A program made the position numbers and the translations under genes. The notes under the pieces were generated by a model. The model was not told the DNA's origin and made no database searches. It was given only the letters and a program-made list of their open reading frames with translations. Of a stretch of 64,000 nt of DNA, positions 1-9,800 are shown piece by piece (the first letter of the stretch is position 1; the number at the start of each line of letters is the position of its first letter). Origin of the DNA: Tribonema minus (Eukaryota > Sar > Xanthophyceae > Tribonematales > Tribonemataceae); NCBI GenBank assembly GCA_017506865.1, contig JAFCMP010000514.1, positions 992,001 to 1,056,000 on the forward strand, in the 5' to 3' direction.

Positions 1-1900
1 TAGCAGTTTGGCTTCTAGAGCCTGCTGAGTAGCTGTCTGCACTTCTAGCAGATCATCAGCCTTAATTGGAGTCACTTTTCCCCAATACGTGTTGCGGCGC
101 ACGTAAACCGGGTACATTGAAGTGTTGCTCAATGTAGCGTATATCGTGCCGCTGGCATTTACGGTGAGAGCGGTGATATTTGCCTTAACACCTTTGCCTC
201 TCATCATTTCTGTAGTCACTGTCTCTTCTGGTATGAGCAATGCCTCATAGGGCTGCACGCGCTTTGGCTTTGGTAGCAGCGTGAGTTCCACAATCGTCTC
301 CGACGATGGTGCCAGTACAGTGTTATATGCCATCCTAGCTGAGCACTGCTGAGGCTTGTCTGGTGCCTCAGTGCTCTCAGCGCTGCCATTGCCCTTGCAA
401 CTGGCTAGTGCTGCCGCACGCGCGTTCGCGTTGTCTGCGCGATTCTTGTCGTGCATGGGGCGTATGGCCACACCTTTTAGTCCCCCTGGGAAGAAGGCTG
501 GGCTACCGCCGTGATACGAGATGACTGAGCCATGCGGGGCAAAGAAATCCGTACCTAAGAGTACGTCCATGGGTGCGTTCACCACATAGAACTTGTGCAA
601 GAACATCTTGTTCTTAAACCGCAGCCATGCATTGACCACACCACTGATCTGCAGCGACGTCTTGCCGTCTGCCAAGAGGATCTCAGTGTAGTCACCTTGC
701 TGAGGTGTACATACATAGCTGTTGGGGAGCTTGTCTGCAATGCGCTTGCCCATGATGGTTACGGTCGCACCGCAGTCTACCATGGCGCGCACATAGAGTT
801 CTTTGGGCGTCTGAGAGTTGCTTTGTACGCGTAACGACGCGGACACAAACATCTGCCCTGGAGGTACAACACCGGCTACTGGGCGTATGTACTCCACTGG
901 AGCCTCCGACTTGAAGCGCTCTACCGAGCTAGGCTCAGGGGACCCTACTGCAAGGCCTACATGAGGTAACTTGACTGGTTCCTTCGGTTTTGTGATCTCT
1001 TCTGTGAGATTCTTAATTGTCTCTGCCACACTCACTGGTGGGGCTGTGTCTAACTTGCTGACACCTGGCACATGGTCTAATATGCCTAGAGACTGAGCAT
1101 CAAGGCCAGCGCGCCTGAGCGCTGCCTTCAACTCACCTGGGGCAAGGCGGTCTGTACCGCCGCCGAGCTTCTTGCGTGCCGCTGCGGCCGCAATGGGTGG
1201 AGCACTGATTTCTGTGTCAATGTCCATGTCGTCTGCGCTACTGCAAACGCTCATAACTGACTGTGAGTCCCACTCAGAGTCAGACCCTGAGTCAGAGTCA
1301 TCGACTTCCACGATGTCAGCCATGCCGGGCTGCACCACAGCCAAGTCTACCTCTGGCTCTTCCCATGCACTGCGCATCGGAATTATGGGTACCTCTGCAT
1401 ACCCTGCATCATGCGCCTTTGCATGTATGCTACGCGCCACTGCTGCTGAGCAGTGTGCACTTGACGTGGGCGCTGCGTGTACCGCGGTAGCGGCCTGCAC
1501 CAGCGAACCACTCTGACCAGCCAACCAAGACGGGGGCGGGCAGTCAACTGAATGCCTCAACGTAGAGTCTGACCTACGCGGCAAACGTACCTGTTGTTCT
1601 GGCAGTGTGCACAGGCCCGAGGCCTCAATTGCCACGAACAAGTGAAATGCCATCTCTGGGATGAACAAGTCTGCAATGTAACGCCGTACATCACTACTGC
1701 ATGCACTCGCTGGTAATTCATGATGATAAGTCATGAGCACTGCCATTTCCGCAAGCGACAGCAAGCGGGCAGATGCCACTGGACCAGCGTCTTTTGCATG
1801 TGCAGCATAACTCGCAGTGGGCCTACCAGGCAGTCTGCGCACTGGGCTAGGCAACAAGCCATCAGCATCCAAAACACCAGGGTGCTGAGCACTGCGTGGT
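1..1900 (-). CDS. pol N-terminal part with retropepsin-like protease (copy A, fossil)
   Basis: An open pol-type frame on the minus strand that leaves the window at position 1. The stretch below about position 945 matches copy B pol, including the protease motif DCGATVTIMG and the downstream LGTDFF segment typical of Ty3-like retropepsins. Between about 950 and 1900 the frame encodes an acidic, Ser/Asp-rich linker with no recognised domain. It follows the Gag-methyltransferase frame on the same strand. How pol would be expressed relative to Gag (frameshift or read-through, both known among LTR elements) cannot be told from sequence alone. Confidence 0.8.
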
Positions 1901-1995
1901 TGCAAGAAGAATGTGCGTTCGGGGCAGCGCAAGCGAGAGCGAACAGATGTGGGTCTGCTTTGTAAACGCTTGGTATTTATTACCGCACCGAACCT

Positions 1996-4900
1996 CTAGA
2001 GCGCCTCACGTGAGGCCACCCCTGCTGGTACTATGACAATGTACACCCTCTGCCTCCTGCAAGGTACTTCAAACTCAGAAGCCTTTAACTTGGCAATGTA
2101 CAGCATGTAACCAGCCGACTTGAGAATGCGTACTGCGCGTGCAAACGCGCGTGACACTAGCACTCCTGGCACATTCTCATACAACACCACCCGAAGCTTG
2201 GCCCGCACGATGAGCCGTGCGGCATGGACCGTGCACTCGGCAGCTTCGCCCTCGACCTTCTTGCCCTCCGCAGAAAAATCTGTGCAGGGCGGCGAGATGG
2301 TGGTGACGTCAGGTTTCTCGTCGATGAGACGTGCAACAACCTTCGCATCAGTGATGCATGCAGTGAGCGTGGGCACTTCTGGATGAACTTCATGCAGAGC
2401 CTCAATTGCCTTGACGTCTTTGTCAACTGCGAGCACCGTGCGTGTTACAAAACCTGCTCTGGAGGTCAACTTACCCCCAGCTATGGCGCCTCCTAGCGCC
2501 CCACAGCAGATAGACGCGTGTTTGATAACTCTGGGTGGTGGCTCTGGCCCACCCTCAATTGCCGCCATCTGCGCGCGCAAAGAGACATCGTAAACAGCGT
2601 CAGTGGCATGCTCAGCTACCTGTGCCGAACATGCATCTGCTCTAACTACACCAGGCAATTCACTGATTGCTGATGCTGAACTTGCAGCAGGCAAGTCACT
2701 TTCTACCAAGGCAGCAGACAACTGCAAGTGTGATTCACCTTGGCGGTGCTTTTCTGCCATCCTCTTTCGGTGCGCAATGCACTGAGGGCAGGTAGTCTTG
2801 TGCCGCATAAGTGTGTCCCAGTCTCCCTGGTTCACTCTGCAGCCAAGACACTTGAAGTTGCTCTGGGGCTTGGCTCCGCCGCCGCCGTTATCGCCTGCGG
2901 AGCTAGCCTTGCCCTGCGGCGCGCGGTCGCTGACTCCAAGCTGGCGACGCTCGTTAGCGCTCAGCCCCGCCAACACAGCGCGAACAGCCGAAAGCTTATT
3001 CTTCTTTTTATAGCGATGGTCGTTACTGACCACGCTCCACCCATCCTTGGCAGGGCGCTTGCCTGTGTCAGAGTAGGGGGGGGTTGAGATGTGTGCCGCG
3101 GCCATTGCAGACACAACATTTCGAGTCTCGCGCTCGTCAATAGGCGCTGCCTGCCACTTTTGCTGGGCAGTTGCCACGACCTTGGGAAAAGCGGTGTTCT
3201 TTAGATCCCAGGTCTCATACATGCCGTTTACTTCTTGACGGCAGCATAATGGCAGTTCATGAACGAACTTCATACGAACAATTTGCTGGTTGTCCGCGCA
3301 GCCGGCGTCGTGCGCGGCTGCAACTACCTCCCTGCCCCACACTTCGGGGCTGGTACCGGAGGTACGCGTGAGTTCATGATACTTTTGAAGTGCTATTTGC
3401 CTGGCAGATGTGCTATCGTACGCTGCCGTAAGGCATTGCACCATCTGCTCATAAGACAAATCACTAAACGCACGAGTTTCTAGCATTCCCGTGCGCTCAT
3501 TGGTGACTGCGCTGGTCAGATCAGCGTACTGACTCTTGGTCAGACTCTGCAACAGCGCTTCTGAGTAGGCCGACTTGGGCACGCCACGCGTGTCGCAGCT
3601 ACGCTCAAAAGCTCTAATGGAAGCTTCAAGCCTGCCTACTTGCGTTACAATGACGACGCCAGTGCCGCCGAAACCCCTCAAGTCAACTTTGGGTTTCCGC
3701 GCCGTCATGGCAACTGAGGAGTACGAGGGTTCTACTGCCCCCGCAGTCCTAATGCTCTCACCTAGAGCCGATGCGCTGGTGGCTACGCCGGCCACTGCGC
3801 CATCTTCACGCGGACTCGCAGCTGCGCCGGCTGCGTCGTCGTCCGACGTGTCGGAGTGCCCGTCAGTGTTGAGGAACGGGTGCGTCACCAGGCTGCGCGG
3901 GTAAGTGTCCGCAGCTAGGCGCGCCTCCTCGGTGACCAGAGGCGTGTTCTCGAACTCCCTTAGCATTCGCCAGAGTTCCGCCTCCTCACCGTCGCCTGTG
4001 CCGAAGGCGAAGCGATGCCAACTATTGGACCGCTTACGGTGTTCACCTATGGTCAGCAGCTCGCCGAACTGGCTAGCTTTGAAGTCATGACCACGTTTTT
4101 CCAGAAGTGCAACATTATGCTTGCGCACCTCTTCGGCCTGCTCCGCAGCGAACGTCCGCGCCATCGGCAGCAGTGAGTTCTTCACCATGTTCTTGCTCTC
4201 ACTAGGAGCTCTGGTGACGCGAAATTGGAGCTCGCCAAGGCGTTCGTAAAGGGCACGCTCGTGAATTTCGGCGAACGTTGCAGCCGTTTTGGCGGCCTTG
4301 GCAGCTCGCTTATGTGCCTCGACGCGAGCTTCGATGCCCTCACGCCACTGGTCATAAGCCTCATCTGTGCCCTCAGGATCAAAGGGCACACCACCCTCAT
4401 CACCAGATGACTCAGAAGACTCGAGCAGTTGCCTAACTGCCCTCCGTCGCTCTGCCGCTTGTTGCTCAACTGGCTTTCGCGGTATGACGGGCGCGCTACG
4501 TGGCACAACTGGCGCACTTTGCACGACTGGCACGCTACGTGGCACAACTGGCACACGCCGCGCCTTACCACTTGCACCCCGACGCGGCTGCGTCACAGGC
4601 GATTTATCTGAGGCTTCAGGGGCCCTCGCTGGTGCAGTATAGTATGTGGGAGCCACTAGCCTAGCTGACGGCTTGGAGCTCTGAGGCGTCGGAGCCGCCG
4701 GTGCTACTTCAGGCGCCGCAACTGGGGCCCGTGCACCGCGCGTAACCGACGTCTTGGCCGGCTGACTGCGCGCGACCTTAGGTGGGGCCACCGCGGGCGC
4801 AACCAGTGCTGCAACTGGCACTGTGGACTTTGCAGGTGCTGGCGCCGCAGACTTCGCGGGCGCTGCCGGCACAGCTGGCGCGGCTACCGGCACAACTGGC

Positions 4901-5427
4901 GCGGTTGTTGCAGCTGCACGCGGTGTCTTGCGTGGGCTTTTCGTTGGTGCGAGTTTTTTCTCAACAGCTGCATGTGCAAAAGCTTCTTCGCCTTCTGCTA
5001 CCTGGGCTTCGCTAAGCATAATGCCCATTGCTGCAAGCTGTTCTCTTTTCTGCCTCAAACGTAACTGCCTTGCCACTATGGCTTCGGCTTCTGAGCCGCC
5101 ACCGCCGGGCTCGTCGCTGGACTCAGCGAAATTACGTATAAAAGGAGGTGCGGCACCAGTGACTACTGATTCTGTGGACCGTACCGAGGCAGACGTGTCG
5201 GGCGCGCTGGCACCGACCTGGCTGGGTTGTGCGGACGCTGCCGCGGGCCGGGGAGGGGGGCGTGACGGCTTGTCACCCGAGCTTGGTGCGGGGCGCGTAG
5301 CGGAGCGCTGACCGCCCTTGTTGCTCTTAGCAGCAGTGCTGCCAGCAGGCCTAGCACCGCCACTAACACCTCCGCTGCGGCTTGACCCACTCGTTGGCTT
5401 CTTGGAGCCATGGTCAGTCTTGACCAT
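1996..5427 (-). CDS. Gag-like protein fused to a C5-cytosine DNA methyltransferase domain (retrotransposon ORF)
   Basis: An 1143-residue frame. Residues 1 to about 340 are low-complexity, basic and rich in Ala, Pro and Ser. About 590 to 780 is a helical region that looks like a Ty3-type Gag capsid (retrotrans_gag-like). Around 885 to 920 a Cys/His cluster (CLGC, then HKTTCPQC) resembles a zinc finger. From about residue 970 a Dcm/DNMT-type fold follows: SICCGALGGAIAGG as motif I, the catalytic SPPCTDFS loop (motif IV, Cys about 1048), YENVPG (motif VI) and RRQRVYIV (motif VIII). C5 methyltransferases move a methyl group from SAM to cytosine. Captured DNMTs have been reported in retrotransposons of dinoflagellates and charophytes; this may be another case. 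The Gag and methyltransferase parts share one uninterrupted frame. Confidence 0.88.
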   Translation of the reverse strand: MVKTDHGSKKPTSGSSRSGGVSGGARPAGSTAAKSNKGGQRSATRPAPSSGDKPSRPPPRPAAASAQPSQVGASAPDTSASVRSTESVVTGAAPPFIRNFAESSDEPGGGGSEAEAIVARQLRLRQKREQLAAMGIMLSEAQVAEGEEAFAHAAVEKKLAPTKSPRKTPRAAATTAPVVPVAAPAVPAAPAKSAAPAPAKSTVPVAALVAPAVAPPKVARSQPAKTSVTRGARAPVAAPEVAPAAPTPQSSKPSARLVAPTYYTAPARAPEASDKSPVTQPRRGASGKARRVPVVPRSVPVVQSAPVVPRSAPVIPRKPVEQQAAERRRAVRQLLESSESSGDEGGVPFDPEGTDEAYDQWREGIEARVEAHKRAAKAAKTAATFAEIHERALYERLGELQFRVTRAPSESKNMVKNSLLPMARTFAAEQAEEVRKHNVALLEKRGHDFKASQFGELLTIGEHRKRSNSWHRFAFGTGDGEEAELWRMLREFENTPLVTEEARLAADTYPRSLVTHPFLNTDGHSDTSDDDAAGAAASPREDGAVAGVATSASALGESIRTAGAVEPSYSSVAMTARKPKVDLRGFGGTGVVIVTQVGRLEASIRAFERSCDTRGVPKSAYSEALLQSLTKSQYADLTSAVTNERTGMLETRAFSDLSYEQMVQCLTAAYDSTSARQIALQKYHELTRTSGTSPEVWGREVVAAAHDAGCADNQQIVRMKFVHELPLCCRQEVNGMYETWDLKNTAFPKVVATAQQKWQAAPIDERETRNVVSAMAAAHISTPPYSDTGKRPAKDGWSVVSNDHRYKKKNKLSAVRAVLAGLSANERRQLGVSDRAPQGKASSAGDNGGGGAKPQSNFKCLGCRVNQGDWDTLMRHKTTCPQCIAHRKRMAEKHRQGESHLQLSAALVESDLPAASSASAISELPGVVRADACSAQVAEHATDAVYDVSLRAQMAAIEGGPEPPPRVIKHASICCGALGGAIAGGKLTSRAGFVTRTVLAVDKDVKAIEALHEVHPEVPTLTACITDAKVVARLIDEKPDVTTISPPCTDFSAEGKKVEGEAAECTVHAARLIVRAKLRVVLYENVPGVLVSRAFARAVRILKSAGYMLYIAKLKASEFEVPCRRQRVYIVIVPAGVASREAL

Positions 5428-6242
5428 TTATGGTGTATCCTGCACACGATTCACGCGCATGAAGCTGAGTGCGACGACAAAACCATGATTTTAAATTGTC
5501 AGCGCACGAGCCGTCTATGCCCCGCACGCCTCTGCACGAGGTCTGATGCTACTAGGGCACTCTGAACTGCAAGCCAGCCAGTTTGACATAGCAGTTGTAC
5601 AGATCGACCGCGTTGTCAATTCTGCAACACAATTGCGGCCGTACAATCATGAAGCAAAATTGCATCGCTTTGCTCTTAAGCTAGACTCCTCTCCCCCTTC
5701 TTTGCAAAAAGCTAGTCATATCAGCTTTAGAGCAAATTACTAAGGAAGAGCATGCGGTAGGGTTTTTATTCTAGTCATAGGCAACCGTTACAGCCAGAAA
5801 AGTGGCAGCGCATGCCCCTTTGTGCGCTTATTCTCGAGACTTCTCGAGTGCAACCACTTAACACTGTCTATGACAAGTCACTACCGTTTCTGTGACTTCT
5901 GATACACAAGCTATCACGTGTCCCCCCTAAAGGATCTCCGCGCGTTCTCCCGGGAGACTCTGGTGCGTTCGTGACGTGATAGTGTACGGCGCGCAAGCTG
6001 GTGTACACAGCGCGCTACCGCACGGGTCTACCCTCGATGCCCTGTATGGGTCCACGTGACCACGTTCATCAACCACAGATGAGCCGCAGAATAAGGCCAG
6101 CTCAATGAAGTTGCATGTTCATTGCTGCTCAGACCCGTGCAGCACGCACTGCGTCGTTGACATCAAGGGGGCGGGTCACGACGTAGCGGTGCACCACTAC
6201 GCCGCCCCGTCATAAGCATTCTAGTGCAGGAACCTAGCGTGA

Positions 6243-6485
6243 TTAACGTTTAACTCGCTTCCCACGGCTGTTCTTTACGTATCGCTTTACGTAATCTGGG
6301 TCCTCGAAAGGCTTTGACACGATTCGAGCAGTGATACATTGAACAGCGATCACCACGCTGCTGCCCTTGCGGGCGGGGTTAGCACGAGGTAAGGACTGTC
6401 TTCGGGTGCCAAATTGAAGCGGCTTACCTTGTGATGCTGTCATGAATGCAAACAAGCAAGCTGGAAGAGCAAAACAAGTAGACAC
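6243..6485 (-). CDS. small basic leader ORF starting inside the LTR and crossing the primer-binding site
   Basis: An 80-codon frame upstream of Gag-methyltransferase in copy A. It begins within the LTR, passes through the primer-binding site and ends in the leader with a strongly basic tail (KRYVKNSRGKRVKR). A second in-frame ATG (MTASQGK) sits 45 bases downstream of the first. It has no recognised domain. It may be a translated upstream ORF, a remnant, or chance; there is no independent sign of selection. Confidence 0.35.
   Translation of the reverse strand: MSTCFALPACLFAFMTASQGKPLQFGTRRQSLPRANPARKGSSVVIAVQCITARIVSKPFEDPDYVKRYVKNSRGKRVKR
6393..6411 (-). other. tRNA primer-binding site of copy A
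   Basis: Just inside the LTR end (CA at 6415-6416 on the minus strand), three bases on, the minus strand reads TGGCACCCGAAGACAGTCC. It starts with TGG, as expected for pairing to the CCA tail of a tRNA primer. The tRNA species was not identified. The site fixes copy A as a minus-strand element and the 6415-6827 LTR as its 5' LTR. Confidence 0.75.
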
Positions 6486-6827
6486 GCTTCAGAGAACTCA
6501 AATGAAATGTTATGCGAAAGGAAACGCGATGCGCTTACCGGATATTTTATTCTGCTGCTGAGAGACGGAAGGCTTGGGGCTGGACGATGGCTGGCACAGC
6601 AAGGTTCGGGCTTGCTGCTTGCAGGGGAGGTTCTGATGCTGTGCATACTACTTTGATGCGCCCTTTGGCATGTGACCCAACTAGTTGCACCTGCCTTCAA
6701 CTAAGGTCAGGCCAGCTCTCAATCACATGTCAAGGTCTACACCGACTACACAGGTCTACTGAGACCTGTGCCAACCTGTGAGGTGTAACTGCCTGTAACT
6801 GTTTGAATACACCCCCAAGCCGTATCA
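6415..6827 (-). repeat. 5' LTR of copy A (413 bp)
   Basis: Reverse complement of 12570-12982 with one difference noticed by eye. The ends are TG...CA. It contains an AATAAA-type signal and, further on, a GTAAGC ... TTCCAG stretch that could act as a small intron in the leader transcript, and a second GTAAGC close to the LTR end. Near-identity with the other LTR indicates recent activity of the family. Confidence 0.93.
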
Positions 6828-6858
6828 CTCGGTAGAGCGCTCCAAGTCGGAGGCTCCA

Positions 6859-9800
6859 GTGGAGTACATACGCCCAGTAGCCGGTGTTGTACCTCCAGGG
6901 CAGATGTTTGTGTCCGCGTCGTTACGCGTACAAAGCAACTCTCAGACGCCCAAAGAACTCTATGTGCGCGCCATGGTAGACTGCGGTGCGACCGTAACCA
7001 TCATGGGCAAGCGCATTGCAGACAAGCTCCCCAACAGCTATGTATGTACACCTCAGCAAGGTGACTACACTGAGATCCTCTTGGCAGACGGCAAGACGTC
7101 GCTGCAGATCAGTGGTGTGGTCAATGCATGGCTGCGGTTTAAGAACAAGATGTTCTTGCACAAGTTCTATGTGGTGAACGCACCCATGGACGTGCTCTTA
7201 GGTACGGATTTCTTTGCCCCGCATGGCTCAGTCATCTCGTATCACGGCGGTAGCCCAGCCTTCTTCCCAGGGGGACTAAAAGGTGTGGCCATACGCCCCA
7301 TGCACGACAAGAATCGCGCAGACAACGCGAATGCGCATGCGGCAGCACTAGCCAGTTGCAAGGGCAATGGCAGCGCTGAGAGCACTGAGGCACCAGACAA
7401 GCCTCAGCAGTGCTCAGCTAGGATGGCATATAACACTGTACTGGCACCATCGTCGGAGACGATTGTGGAACTCACGCTGCTACCAAAGCCAAAGCGCGTG
7501 CAGCCCTATGAGGCATTGCTCATACCAGAAGAGACAGTGACTACAGAAATGATGAGAGGCAAAGGTGTTAAGGCAAATATCACCGCTCTCACTGTAAATG
7601 CCAGCGGCACGATATACGCTACATTGAGCAACACTTCAATGTACCCGATTTACGTGCGCCGCAACACGTATTGGGGAAAAGTGACTCCAATTAAGGCTGA
7701 TGATCTGCTAGAAGTGCAGACAGCTACTCAGCAGGCTCTAGAAGCCAAACTGCTAGTAATAGCGGCCAAAAGGCACTCTGAAAATGCTAAGTTAGTGGCA
7801 GAATTAGCTGCTAGCATAGGCAAGACTGCCAAAGAGGTTGCACAAGAAGTGCAACGGCTGGCAGACCTTAGCCAGCGCCACAATGACCAGCTAGAAAACT
7901 GCACGGATGCAGAGCTGGAGGAAATCCTTGTGAAAGATGGCAGGCTTGCGCCTCATTTGCAAGGAAGGGGGAAAGATGGGGTACTTTTGAAAACAAAAGC
8001 ACTTGACATGCTAAAAAAGCACAGGAATGTCTTTGCTAAGGACCCTAAAAACCCTCGAGTCACTCAGCATTTTGAGATTGATGTTGACACTCAGACGGCC
8101 AAGCCGGTGGCGGACAAGGCACGCCATTGGGCTTTCAAAGAAGCCGAGTACATCATGAAACAGATTCAGATGATGGCAAAGCGCCAACAGATTGAGCCAT
8201 CAGCTAGTGCGTGGGCAAGCAACCCAGTACTAGTGGTTCAAGGCGACAAGATCCGCTTCTGCATAGACTTCAGGAAGTTGAATGCGGTCACGAAGCGTGA
8301 TAGTCATGGCTTAGGCAACATGGATGACATGATGCGGGCTGTGCAAGGTGCGAGGATCTTATCTTCGTTAGATCTGGCAGCGGGTTACCATCAGATCCCG
8401 CTGGCCAAGACGGCTAAGGCCAAGACGGCCTTCAGAGCCCCAGACGGCTCGTTGTGGCACTACAAGGTTGCGCCATTCGGGCTGGTGAACTTGCCAGCGC
8501 AGTTCACGAGATTGATGCACCAAGTGCTGGGAGATGCCTTAGGCTCCCACGCGCTAGTGTACATAGATGACGTGTTGGTGTATGGCACGGACATCGAGGA
8601 GCACATCGAGCAGTTAGATGATGTTCTTGGCCGCATAGGCGCGGCGGGCATGAGTGTATCTCGCCCAAAGTGTCAGCTATTTCAAGCTGAAGTCAAGTTC
8701 CTAGGCCATATAGTTGGCGCCGCTGGAACAAGACCAGACCCTGACAAGGTCAAGGCCATGCTTGACATGAGCCCCCCACTGGAAGGCGGGGTACCCGACA
8801 AGCAGTTGGTACAAGTGGTTATGGGAGTGTTTAACTATTACAGGCGATATGTACCCAACTTTGGGGCGATATCAGAGCCTATAGTAGCCCTGACCAAGAA
8901 CAAAGCAGTCATGGTTTGGGGGTCTGCGCAAGAGCGGGCTTTCAAGCGGCTGAAGAGTGCCATGTGCGACAGTCGCATAGTGATGCACCCAGATTTCAGT
9001 TTGCCTTTCGTATTGTACACCGACGCCTCCAAGACGGCGACGGCAGGTGTGCTTACACAATTCAGACCTGTGAGTGAGGTCGAAAGGGCAACAGCGGGAC
9101 AGCCATATGCTCACACGGGCAGGCGCCGCATAGCTGAAGGCGAGGAGGTCAGAGAAGTAGTCGTTGGCTACTTCAGCAAGCTGAACTCTGAACCCGACGC
9201 GAAGTTAGGAGCGACGGCAGTAGAGTGTCTGGCAGTAGTGCTGGCGCTCAACCACTTCAGGCCTTACATTTGGGGTAACCCCGTTACAGTGGTCACAGAT
9301 GCCGCTGCGCTCAGGTGGCTGTTGACGTTACAAGACTACAACGGCAAGCTACTAAGATGGGCCATGCGCATACAGGAGTATGACGTTACCATTCAGCACA
9401 GGCCTGGCAAAAGGAATGCCAATGCTGATGCCCCATCCAGGCTGCCACAGCAGGCAGAGTTAGATGCTGAGCGCTCTACGGAGCCAGCAGACGAACAGTG
9501 GCCAGACGCAGTCCCGAGCATGGACGCACCGCCGTCAGGTGTGCGCTTTGCGGACGAGGCCACGAGAACGCACAAAGTGGCCGACGTGAACAGCTGTCGT
9601 GGGTACACGGCGGACGCACGTTACGGGCCAGCGTTCAAGTTCAACGAGGCCGTCGCCATATCAGGCGTAGTGGCCGCTAGGTTAGCCGCTCTGACAGCTG
9701 TGGAGCTAGCGCAGTTGTTGGACAGAAGGCTAGATGACTCCACGGTGGAGGAAGCTGAGGTTGATGAAGTTGAGATCAACACAGCGTATGCAGAGCCAGT

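Larger units (their letters stand above)
1..6827 (-). mobile_element. Ty3-like LTR retrotransposon, copy A (partial, off left edge)
   Basis: A minus-strand LTR retrotransposon. Reading on the minus strand from 6827 there is a 413-bp LTR beginning TG and ending CA, a tRNA primer-binding site, a leader of about 1 kb, a Gag-methyltransferase reading frame (5427 to 1996) and the start of pol with a retropepsin-like segment that continues past position 1. Positions 1 to about 945 are the reverse complement of the matching part of copy B (about 6828 to 7760) with only scattered differences, so both copies are young. The visible part looks nearly whole, with about one break at most. Its outer LTR edge abuts the middle of pol of copy B, which fits insertion of copy A into copy B. 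The 3' half and 3' LTR lie outside the window. Confidence 0.93.

Noticed and set aside
595-834. 79-codon plus-strand frame, also present on the minus strand at 6922-7161
   Set aside because: It is the antisense shadow of the protease region in both retrotransposon copies.
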